Positions 48,603 to 58,100 of a DNA stretch of 64,000 nucleotides are shown piece by piece. The DNA comes from Trochalopteron elliotii (lineage: Eukaryota; Chordata; Aves; Passeriformes; Leiothrichidae). The notes under the pieces were generated by a model. The model made no database searches and was not told where the DNA came from. It saw nothing but the letters and a program-made list of their open reading frames with translations. The first letter of the stretch is position 1, and each line of letters starts with the position of its first letter. The stretch is taken from assembly GCA_024734555.1 (NCBI GenBank), contig JANPWX010000209.1, positions 496,001 through 560,000 of the forward strand. Direction: 5' to 3'. Both the position numbers and the translations under genes were made by a program.

Positions 48603-48712
48603 GGAGGGGGAAATCTGGAAGAACACTGCTTCAGCAATTGGTTTCAACAGTTCATGAAGATGGTGATAGAATACTTTGTGCATATCTTATACTTGCAACC
48701 CAGGACACTGAT

Positions 48713-49222
48713 GTTCCAAAGGGCTGTGATGACAACAAAGGACTGTCAGAGCACAAAGATGCTCCAGCCTTAACCTGTAGGCAGGGTGATGAGAACAGCC
48801 CACAGCTCTCTAAAAGACTTTTTTAACATCATAAAATTTCTTGGTGGGTGCTGAAATAGCAAGGTACTAGTCCTGCACTGCCAGAGCAAGGACTTAAGTT
48901 TGGCTTATAACAAATATTTGCATAGATGCATTGTCACATGGGACAAACTTGCTGAAATCCTTTTCTTCTGAAAAGGAGAGGAACTACAAAATTTAGTGGT
49001 TTTTCTTTCTTCCTCCCCAGGTAATCCTTGTGCTCATTCTCATTGAACAAAATTCTCCACCTCCAATTTGAGAGTGCTTTTCTTTGCAGCCTATGGCTGC
49101 TCCCAACTCCAAGGACATGCCAACAGTTTCTCTTGGAATGACTATTTTCTACATCTTGTCAAGTTCTGTATATGTGGGTGTCAGAGATCAGACAGCTACA
49201 GAAGCTGAACTGGATAGCATCT
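48713..49222. other. Unique spacer between two LTRs
   Basis: About 500 bp with no feature recognised. Confidence 0.6.
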
Positions 49223-49870
49223 TGTCCTGGTTTAGGGCAAATTTGGGCAGAAACCTCTGAATGGGGTTCCTCTAGAGAGAAAACTCTAATGGCTCCTCCC
49301 CCCAGCCGGTCCAGGAAAAGAGCTTCCTCGGAGAAAAGTGGAAAAAACTATTTATTTGACAAACAAAATGCCTACAAGCATAAGGAATGAATAATATGAA
49401 ACAATAAAACCTCTTGCCATTCCAAAGAGAGATGGTAAAACTGAGAGAAGTCCTTGCTGGGAGTTAGCTCAGCTCTCTCAGTCTCTTATCAGTCCCAGTC
49501 CCTTCGGCACTGGAAAATGCCAAGGTCCAGGCCCGGTGGGCTGTGGGCACAAGATCCCGGTCCTCGTCTGGGTTTTTCAGTCCAGAGCAGATTTAAACAA
49601 TCCCAAGAAAAAGGAAAGAAAGAGTCCAGGAAACTTCTTTTCCTCAGCTAGCTAAACTAACTAAAAGCAAGAAAAACCTCTCTCTGGCCACTGCCCATGC
49701 ATCTGATGAACACCATCCTGAGGAAGAAGAAAATGCAGAGGAGTGAAGGCTGTTTTTCAAAACAAACTGCACGCTTCTTCTTTCCCTGCTTCACTCTCAG
49801 AACCAGTCTTAAAGGTATAGAACACAACATACAGCACACACAGAACAGATGATTGGGGATAGTCACCTAG
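49223..49870 (-). mobile_element. LTR of an avian endogenous retrovirus, outer end uncertain
   Basis: Starting at 49223 the plus strand reads TGTCCTGGTTTAGGGC. In reverse complement this is an LTR 3' end (...ACCAGGACA). On the minus strand a clear CAAATAAATAG polyadenylation signal (about 49355) is followed by a U5-like stretch to 49223. The U3 start on the other side could not be fixed. No matching duplication of the left flank CATCT was found with a CA end, so 49870 is approximate. It abuts the ERVK relic and appears to be a solo or truncated LTR. Confidence 0.6.
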
Positions 49871-50157
49871 TCATCATAGTCACCCTAGGGCACACCTCCA
49901 GACCTGGGGTGGCCCTGGTACAGTGAAAGCTGAGGGAGAGATAAACTCAAGGCAAGAACAGAAGTGAAGACATCATGTCTGGTCACTCTGACCCTCTAAC
50001 ACTGACCGCTTTGACGAAAGAAGGTGCAACAAAGTCTTTACTAGCAAAAGAGATAACAAAGGACATTACTAGTATAAGAAGAATAATCAGGTTGTGTTTC
50101 TAAAGGGGACTGGGACAAAACAGTTGGAGTGGAATATTTTGTACGAACATAGTGACC

Positions 50158-50236
50158 TATAAATACCAGTAACCTAGTGTAGTAAAGTGTCTTTGCTTTG
50201 CTGGCTTAGCAGAGTCTGTGTCAGTCAATCCCTGCA
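50158..50236 (+). repeat. LTR R-U5 segment, left copy of the ERVK relic
   Basis: TATAAATA (50158-50165) begins a 79-bp block that ends in CCCTGCA. It matches 52497-52573 with about nine differences. Two bases later TGGTGCC begins where a primer-binding site should be. Confidence 0.75.
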
Positions 50237-50382
50237 AATGGTGCCTTCTGTGTGAGGAAATGAAGATTCACTTATACTGTGTCTGTGGGGACGCCCCTCG
50301 GGACTTGAAATGCTGCTGACAGGAAGCAGAAGGCCAGCTGGGAAATTATCACCTTCAGATTTTGGAGGTGAGCCGGGGAAAC

Positions 50383-50960
50383 ATGGGGAATAATATGTCC
50401 TCAGAACAGAAACGTGTTTTTGAATTTACATCTAAACTTCTAGAGAAGCAGGGGAAAATGATTGTTTCCCATTCTCTTAAGCTGATTCCGCGCTGGGCGC
50501 AGTCACACGTTAAAAAGTTAAACGCCAGCACAGCTTCAACAGTGGAGCTGTGGAATGAAGTAGGAGTGAGACTTTGAGACCAAGCCACGAGAAGTGATAA
50601 GACTGCCACTGGCTTTTTACCTCTCTGGCCAGCTACTTTAGAAACTCTTAAAGCTCAGGAGGGTGCCGGGAAAGAGTCGTCTTGCACAGCCTCCTCAGTA
50701 TCAGGGGAGGACTCTGCAAAAGAACCTTTAACATTTCCCTTCTGTCTACAAACAACAAGGGACAGGGCTGCAGTGAGGAGGAGGACTGTGGCCCAGCAGA
50801 GCAGACCTTTGCGACCTTCAGGCAGAGAGCAGAGTTCGAACCCTGCTACAAAAACAAGGCACCTTCTTTGCTAACCAGAATCCAACGGAAAGCAAAATGC
50901 TGGCACAGCTGATAAAATTAGGCCAGTGATATTCGGTGGACGAAAAATCACAGAACTGTG
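50383..50960 (+). pseudogene. gag: Truncated ERVK gag (matrix)
   Basis: ATG at 50383 opens a frame beginning MGNNMSSEQKRVFEFTSKLL. The Gly2 could be myristoylated, as in retroviral matrix proteins, and the helical, basic character fits a matrix domain. It stops at 50577, and a Gag-like coding flavour continues in other frames to about 50960 (for example ATLETLKAQEGAGKES). Capsid, nucleocapsid and everything downstream are missing. It follows a retroviral leader with a donor-like site, which supports the call. Confidence 0.6.
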
Positions 50961-51404
50961 AGTACTGCGAAGTGTTCCAGTAGTGTCAGTGTAACTTACA
51001 AATATTACAGTAATTTCTTCACATTGAAGCAATTTTTTATTATGGGTTAAAATTTTCTTTCCTAAATGAAAGAGACCTTGAGATTAAAAGCTCCTGCAAG
51101 CAGCTGCAACTGGAGTACTAGGAAAAATATTGATATTGATAACGAACCTGGCTGGGCATGCTTCCAAGACACAGGTCCTAAGAATGGAGTTTCCCCAGCC
51201 CATGCCTGGCCTCATGATCCCTCGGGCTTGGGGGCCCCTGCCGGCTCATCAGAGCTCTCCCGAGTCCCGGCGGCAGTGGCCTGTCTTGAGCCTCTGCACG
51301 GTGCTGATGCCCGGACCCTCCCACGTTGCTGCTATCTCAATCACAAAAGTTGTTTACCACAAGTTATTTACCTTCATGTTTAACTGTTGTATGACAGATT
51401 TACA

Positions 51405-51960
51405 GTAACTTTTTCATAACGATAGAATCAAAGTAAGTTAAATTCTGTTGTATCTAGAGCTTAAAAAAACTACTCTCTATTCTAACTTTACTTTTGTTAA
51501 ATTTAGGTAATATTAATTTTCAGTTCTGTTATATTTCAATTTAGTACAGTTTAAGTGATTGTAAAATTCAGTTCTGTTGAATTTAAGTGATGCTAAATTT
51601 ACTTTCTTTTGATTTGAAGTTCTGTTACAGATAAGTTCTGCTAAATTAAGATTCTATTAAGGTTAAGTACTGTTAATTTCTACTAAGATTAATTTCTGAG
51701 GTATTAGTAAGATTAAGCAAAGTTAAATTTAAGTGTTATTCATTTCAAATTCTGTTATTTTAAGTTCTGCTAAGTGCTATTAAGATCAATTCAGTAATGT
51801 TAACTTTAAGTTCTCTTAGGTGTACTTTCTAATCTATTTAAGTAACATTAAGTTTCAGTGAAATTAGTTATAAGTTTGTTAAAATATATTTGTTTAAATT
51901 ACAAGATACAATTCTATTGTTATAAGAAATTAATAATGTGAAATTTACAGTGTAGCTAAA
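51405..51960 (+). repeat. Degenerate tandem field of TAAGTTCTGTTA-like units
   Basis: About 550 bp of AT-rich sequence is made of irregularly spaced variants of TAAGTTCTGTTAAATT, with at least eight TTCTGTTA/TTCTGCTA/TTCTATTA cores (for example near 51521, 51569, 51619, 51633 and 51651). It lies within the ERVK relic between truncated gag and the right LTR end, where the genes should be. It has no coding capacity. It may be a retroviral untranslated repeat or an expanded low-complexity tract. Confidence 0.65.
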
Positions 51961-52496
51961 GGTAAACCACTAAGACAAGTAGAAACAGGTTTTCAGGAGA
52001 GGCTGTAGCAAAGCACAAAGTATCTTGTCATGTTAAACTGGCTAAAGTTATGCATACATTTGTTTTTGGCTGATTAACAGGCCAAGTGAAAGTAAAAGAA
52101 GGAAGCACTAATACTAAAAAAGCCTTTGCTAGCAGAAGCCGAACAGTACTATGAGGCAATGGCAAGCCACTGCTTGCTTGATAATTTTTGATGTTCGGGC
52201 AAACCATATCAATGCCCACACACCAGCTGTTTAATTTGTATATTATTCTGACTGTTCCTTGAAGGATCACAGTGCCGACAATCAGCTCTTCTTTTGTGAG
52301 ATGCACAATACTAAAGGTACCCACAACTTTGACACTTACATAGAGTCCACACTTGATGATCCCCTGTGTGACAGGCCAAGCAGGAAAAGGAGGGTAACAG
52401 ACCTGCAACCACCTCTGGACGTATGATCGACTGGTTCTCCGAGGACAAAAGATTTATCTATTGGTCCTTTTCTGTGTTTTGATCAGCTGGCTGATC

Positions 52497-52573
52497 TATA
52501 AATATTAGTAACCTAGTGTAATAGAGTCTTTGCTTTGCTGGCATAGCAGAGTCTGTGTCTGTCAATCCCCACA
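52497..52573 (+). repeat. LTR R-U5 segment, right copy of the ERVK relic
   Basis: TATAAATA (52497-52504) starts a 77-bp block ending CCCCACA, matching 50158-50236. The sequence just upstream (AAAAGGAGGG near 52385) could be the remains of a polypurine tract. Confidence 0.7.
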
Positions 52574-54633
52574 TGTGGGTGAAGGGTGGAAGAAGAGCTG
52601 GCTGGAGTAGAGCTGGAGACCAGAAAGGAGATGTGGCAGCGAAGAAAAAGGAACAATAAGCCAGAGAGGGTCTAAGGAAAGGGTGTCTATATGAAGTAAA
52701 CGGACGTCTGATGAAACGGAACGGTCACTGGGAAACAACAGGAAAAATCTGGGGAACAACAACAGCAATGCAATGAGTGAGCAAAATAAGAGAGGAAAAG
52801 AGGAGCAGATGCACAGAGAAATGACAAGGGAGATGCCAGTCTGCTGCTTGCAATTCTGGAAATAGTGATGGGGTGAAGGATTTGGATCTGCTACAAGATA
52901 TTCAGGCACATGTTTTTCAAGAAGCCATTCCTGCATTTTCAGGTGGGTATTTCTGTGACCTTGAAATGTCACTTTATTTCTTTATACCTCCACTTACTTA
53001 CCTGTCATTTAGAGGTAGTGATAATATTTCAATCACAAGAGCATGGGTATACTTAAGCAAAAAACTTCAAGATCATGGGTGAAACTGCGAAGTATTGTCA
53101 CACTTAGATTTCACACATGTACAGACATGCCCAAATGGCCTCATATATTGATAATGACATGTATGTAGATCCAAATATATCACAAAGGTATGTATGCCTT
53201 ATTTATTTAGGCCAAGCTGATATTTCATAGTTGCCTAGTTACCAGAGAACAATAATGAGAATCTGCTTAGTATATATTCCATCATGATGGGAAGGGAGAG
53301 AGCAGATGGGCATCATGTCAGACACAACCACTTGTTTGGTAGGTTAGCCCTTTTGGTGGGAAACATAGAGAAAGGCAAAAGAGCTGAAAGGAATTCAGAC
53401 AGGGAAGCAATAAGCTGGGGCACAAGGTATGTGTGGTTCTTGGAATTCCCATGGCACATCTATGAGCATGAATCAAAGCTCAGGTAATTGGAAGCTGTGA
53501 AATGTTCATTACTTTCATGACATATTCCAGGTCTCAAACAGACATTGGGAACATCGTAAGTAGTTACAAAATCTGCCTTTACTTACGCCAGACCTGTACC
53601 TTCATCCACACCAGTAATGGTACCCTTTCTTCAAAACAAATGCCTTTGCTAAATGTAATGGTTTTGCTGAACAAAAAAAGCACAAAAAAAGTGCATTTTT
53701 CCCTTCCAACTGCATTAATTTTCTCCAAGATTTGCCTCCACTGCAGCTCCCAACCATTTCCAAATTTGCTTGGCCTGATTTTGTAAACTCATGGAGGAGC
53801 CTTAAGGTTCAGAAACTCATCTGTTTCATTTCATGCTAATGGTAGTCTGTGTAAATTTTTTGATGAAAAAAGTCTTTCTAAGATTGACATCTTTTGTTGC
53901 CAGATCTCATTCAAGCCCAGAAAGCTTAATGAGGGAGCTTGAATTCATCCCAGGACATTCTGAGAGTGGTTTATGGTTCAACATTCCCTTCAGAATAGAG
54001 ATTCTGGAGTTCAGCCTCCCCTGAAGACACCTCTAATAGCAGACAAAGAGGTTAAGACAAAATTAAAGATATAGTGTATTTTCCACTATCCATATATTAA
54101 AAATAGAATTGCTAAGCTTAGAGACAAATAACCAGGCTTTTGCTATAGTTAAGCTGATGGAAGTTCACTCTCTGCATCATCCAGCTTAAAAGATGCTAGA
54201 ACACAGTCCTTGAACTAAGGATCCAAATCCCAGGCAAGACTCTTGTCCTGGGTATTTCTCAGACACTGGATACTGGATATGTATCTCAGACACTGGATAT
54301 GTTATTTACCTTAAATATAAACTCCCTCACAAAATTCCACTGAGGGTTAAGGCTTCTTTCCATACTCCTCAATCTCCAAGGACTCTCTATGACTTATAAC
54401 ATTACTATTTAATCAAGCTATGTTAACATTTCTTCCAAATTATTATTGACTGTCCTAACTTTAGAGATGCTGTTGTTGTCCCTTGATCATATCTAGGAAC
54501 AATTCCTGCCAAGATAGTTAAAAAAGCCTCTTTGCTGGTGAAGTTAAATACCAATGTTTAACTTGGCTCCAAACAAGTCATATTAATTCTCTGAAAGAAA
54601 TATTGCTAAGACTGTCAAAGCATATGTCTGCTA
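52574..54633. other. Unique sequence, no gene recognised
   Basis: About 2 kb without a recognisable exon. It contains only a short duplicated phrase (TCTCAGACACTGGATA near 54260-54300). Confidence 0.55.
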
Positions 54634-55126
54634 CTGGACCCAAAGGACCACCCAGCCCAGTGCTCTGAATACAGCAAGAACCAGCAAAGGCTAAGAAAAG
54701 ACAGCAAATATACAGTGATCCTTCTCCCACTGTATTCTCTCAGCAGCCAGATGTCTGTGGCTGAGAGTTTCCTGAGCCAAAGATCACATCTGCGTCAATA
54801 AGCTTAGTAGATCTTAATGGCCTTCCTTTTTTTTCTATAAATGTGTCAAGATGCTTTTAGAACTATTTATAATTTTGCCCTTCACACCATCCAGTGAATT
54901 CCACAATTTATGCATGCACCAGATGAAAAAAAGTGCCTCTTTTTGATTTTGACTGATAAATTTACTGGGGATTCCTACTCTTCATATTAAGAGAAAACAG
55001 TCATTTCCTACCCATCTCTGTGATTTTCCTAGACCCCTGTCATGCCCTACTCAGACATCTCTTTTTCAGGCTGAAAGTCCTAACATCCTATCAAATAAAA
55101 GAGAGGATTCGAGTCTTGCTGCCTTA
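54634..55126 (-). mobile_element. Ancient CR1-like LINE fragment
   Basis: The plus strand is the reverse complement of an old CR1/L3-type 3' end. It starts at GGACCCAAAGGACCACCCAG and AGCCCAGTGCTCTGAATAC, then has AGTGAATTCCACAATTTATG and GATGAAAAAAAGTGCCTC, and ends in AGACCCCTGTCATGCC with TTTTCAGGCTGAAAGTCC (about 55030-55075). The match is diffuse throughout, consistent with an insertion much older than the CR1 copies at 24.9-26.7 kb. Boundaries are approximate. Confidence 0.7.
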
Positions 55127-58100
55127 TGAACTGAGATACCGAAAAGCATGCCAAAGCGTAGAAAATTATGTAACATGAAATAGATATACATTATACAAAT
55201 ATATTAATGAGATTAGTACATGCAGTCCATTGCAGGCTCTTGATGAAGATGGGACAGAATGGCAAACAATCAGTGCTTGGAACAAATCATACTTGGCCAC
55301 TATGGAAGGATGTTGTTACATCAGAGCAGTGAAAGGAAACATTTTTTCATCATTCAAACCAGTTTCACCTCAGATAAACAAATCTCAAAATCAGTTGTTC
55401 TGCTACAGACATCAGATATCTGCTGTATTTCTATTCAGCCAATTACAAAGTCTGTTACACATAAGGCTGGAACCCACTCAGCACAAGTGGCTCTGGTTGC
55501 CTAAAATCTGATCTAAATTATAGCTCCAACAAATTTTAAATCAAACTTAACTGAGAAAGTTTTTAAACTACCTTGAACTTTAGAGGTGTATTCTCCAGGT
55601 CTGGAGTTTGGGGTTGTTTCTGTACTCATATACCCAGGCAAATACAAAAGATTGCTTTTTAATCCCCTCTGCAGGACAAAAGTTGCCTCACCAACAAACC
55701 TTCTGGGCTGTACCATAAATCATGCTGAGAGCCAAGTGCACAACATACAGGAACTAAAGAAACTACTAAAAGAAAGGCAAAGACCTGAAAATGTCCACTG
55801 GCAAATTATAACTGAACTTTACTTCCTAGCCTATACCCTCAAAGGCTGGGGCATCTAAAGCTTGTGAGATATTGACGTGACCCTTGGCTATTACTGTCTA
55901 CCTACTTAGCAAGGCTTATTTACTTCATGTTTATCATGCAATCTGAAATCACCCAATAATAACTATTCTAAATAAGTCAACCACATTTTCATACTTAATG
56001 TACATACTGTAGCTAAATAAAACCACTTTTGAGGGATAAATAATTGCAGAGGAAGAGAAAAATTCAAGAGCGTAGGCTATGAAGATGCACTTTCAGCTGA
56101 AAATTTTTAACAAGCAATTAGTTGAGGGAGAAAAGCAGTAAAACTGTTCTCATATGGCTAAATGAACACTACAGGAGGGTTTCACACTAACTGTGGTAAA
56201 TAAGTAGAAGAAAGCAAGGTGGTACATGAGGGGAGGGGTCAGTAGGGGGTTATGGTCTAAAAGATATAACAGACAAGAGCAAGGAACCTGAACCTTAAAG
56301 TTGCCTCAGGCTGAGTCTAGGGGCAAGTCCTTTAAATTCCTCTGTTGAACAGCTTTTGCATTTGTAGTGGGAGGGTAGAACTTACAAATGGGGTATTGTG
56401 AGGATTAATAGAGTGAAGACGTTTAGGAATACAAATACAGTACAACCAACCTCAAAGAGTAAAAAAATCCAGGAGCTGGACTCCAGAAAAGTCACTACAA
56501 GGTCTTCATATTTTTCCCTCTGGAAAAGCTGCTGTGTTTGAACAGTCTTTGGAGAGCTTCATTCTCAGCTCTCCAGCATGTAACTTTTACAGAGTCACCA
56601 GCATTCCCAAAAGCAGATGGTGACTTTGCATCACTTCTGCAGTGACTCTGGACACTTTAGAGATGCAGAAAATCCAGCTCCTCCCCACAAGTGTCAGTAA
56701 TTCCACACAACTCCTCATCTGCAAGACCAGCAGTGAATTATTAACTTCTCAACCCCATCTCTCCTGATGTTGTCCCAGCTTACTTTCTACTTCTCCCCCT
56801 TATTCCTTGGCCTGCCTCTGCTGAGATTCCTCTTTGCTCTACGACTCCTACCACAGCCTATCACATAGGTTGCAGTGAACCAAGGTGGAATAGGATGAGG
56901 TGAAACTACACAACCTCAGCAGCATTCAAGACTTCCTGATTCTTTCTTGCCTGGGGGAGAGAAGGGTTTGGAATCTCACTTTTTCCCTTTTTCCCTTTTC
57001 CATACCACAATGCTAAAAGTGAGTGGAGTAAAATGAAGTCAGCCCATTTTACCCAAAGGTGACAAGGGAGAAGCACTGAACAGAATATCTGTTCCCTCTA
57101 CCATCTGCCCACAGGAGGTCCTCTGTCCTTCCTCACAGTTTAAAAACAGTTTTCCAGTCTTTTTGAGAATCCACAAAAAAACAGTAGCCACCTCCTCCAA
57201 GAAATTAGGGTCATGGTTGAGAGCTACAAACTGTCCTCTGGCATATAGTGTGATGTGATAAGGGGGCCTTTTTCAACCAGACCAGCCAGATGGGCAGGCT
57301 AGGTAAGGCCAGAAAAGGGTGTGAGATAATGAAACAATGCAAAAATCACCTCCTGAATCACACAGGAGTTGCTCCGTTGGAGAGAAGAGGAGAGCAAAAC
57401 CTGGAGAAGGATGTTGCAACGGACAAAGAGTATCTGAATTTAAAAAGGGTTCTTCTGGAAGTACAATTGAGATAATTGGTACGTGCAGCTCACACGTGTT
57501 ATCCTACATGTAATGACACTACCATGGGGTTTGCTCCCACAGAAACAGCCCAGCCTGGATTTGGCTGGCAGTGGGCAAGCAGCATGAGGAAACAAAGCAG
57601 GAACTGTGTTGGCTCTGCAGACAGAACTGTCACCAGAGACAGCTCTGGATGAGCACATCCCTGAAAGACTGTATCTGAGGATACTGTCTGCCAGATGGCC
57701 CCAAATTCTTCCCAAGGCTTTAGAGTTTGTTGTGATCTCATCCTTTTTTAGGACTATGAAGTCCTGCCTCATGCAAAATGAGGCTTTGCCTGCTTTAAGC
57801 AGTGGTGAGGCAGTGTCTCCAAGAGCTCTCAGTATGGAAGACTGATGTTTCTATCTAGCATTTGCAGGTAACTGCTTATACCGAGGGCAGCTAGCACACA
57901 CTTATTTCAAGTGGGGATGAAGCATGTCTCCCCAGGTAGTAAGAAACATGCCCTGTGGAGGGGCAGGCTGGGTCAGGAAAATGGGCAGTTCAGCAAAAGA
58001 CTAGGAAGCAGTGGCTTGTAAAGCCAGAGTGGTCTAAGACCATGTCTGATCTGAGCGGAGGAGGACACCACCAAAGCAATACGATGTTCAAGGGACCAGA

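Larger units (their letters stand above)
48036..48707 (-). mobile_element. Solo LTR with 5-bp target duplication CTGAT
   Basis: The 672-bp element is flanked by perfect CTGAT duplications (48031-48035 and 48708-48712). On the minus strand it begins TGTCCTGGGTTGC at 48707 and ends ACCACTACA at 48036, the same 3' terminus as the solo LTR at 27750. It carries an (AAAAT)n microsatellite (48104-48195) and a 15-bp minisatellite (48483-48602). No internal retroviral genes are attached, so it probably arose by LTR-LTR recombination. Confidence 0.85.
49976..52573 (+). mobile_element. Internally deleted ERVK relic
   Basis: An LTR-like segment ending at 50236 is followed by a primer-site position, a leader with a donor-like GAG|GTGAGC (GT at 50368-50369) and a truncated gag. 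Then comes a degenerate repeat field (51405-51960) and a second LTR-like end at 52573. The two ends share about 77 bp (TATAAATA through CAATCCC), but their upstream U3 parts do not match. Protease, polymerase and integrase are absent. The left boundary (TGTCTGG at 49976) is tentative and no target duplication was found. Confidence 0.65.

Noticed and set aside
48020..48826. Repetitive open frames (Phe-Ile-Leu-Tyr repeats on minus, RRPIN/S repeats on plus)
   Set aside because: Both come from the (AAAAT)n array and the 15-bp minisatellite inside a solo LTR.
50239..50257. Primer-binding site of the ERVK relic
   Set aside because: TGGTGCC is at the right distance from the LTR end, but the following bases match neither a tRNA-Trp nor a tRNA-Lys site well, so no specific primer is claimed.
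50833..50845. tRNA B-box-like AGTTCGAACCCTG
   Set aside because: No A box or cloverleaf can be built upstream, and the site is within truncated gag sequence.
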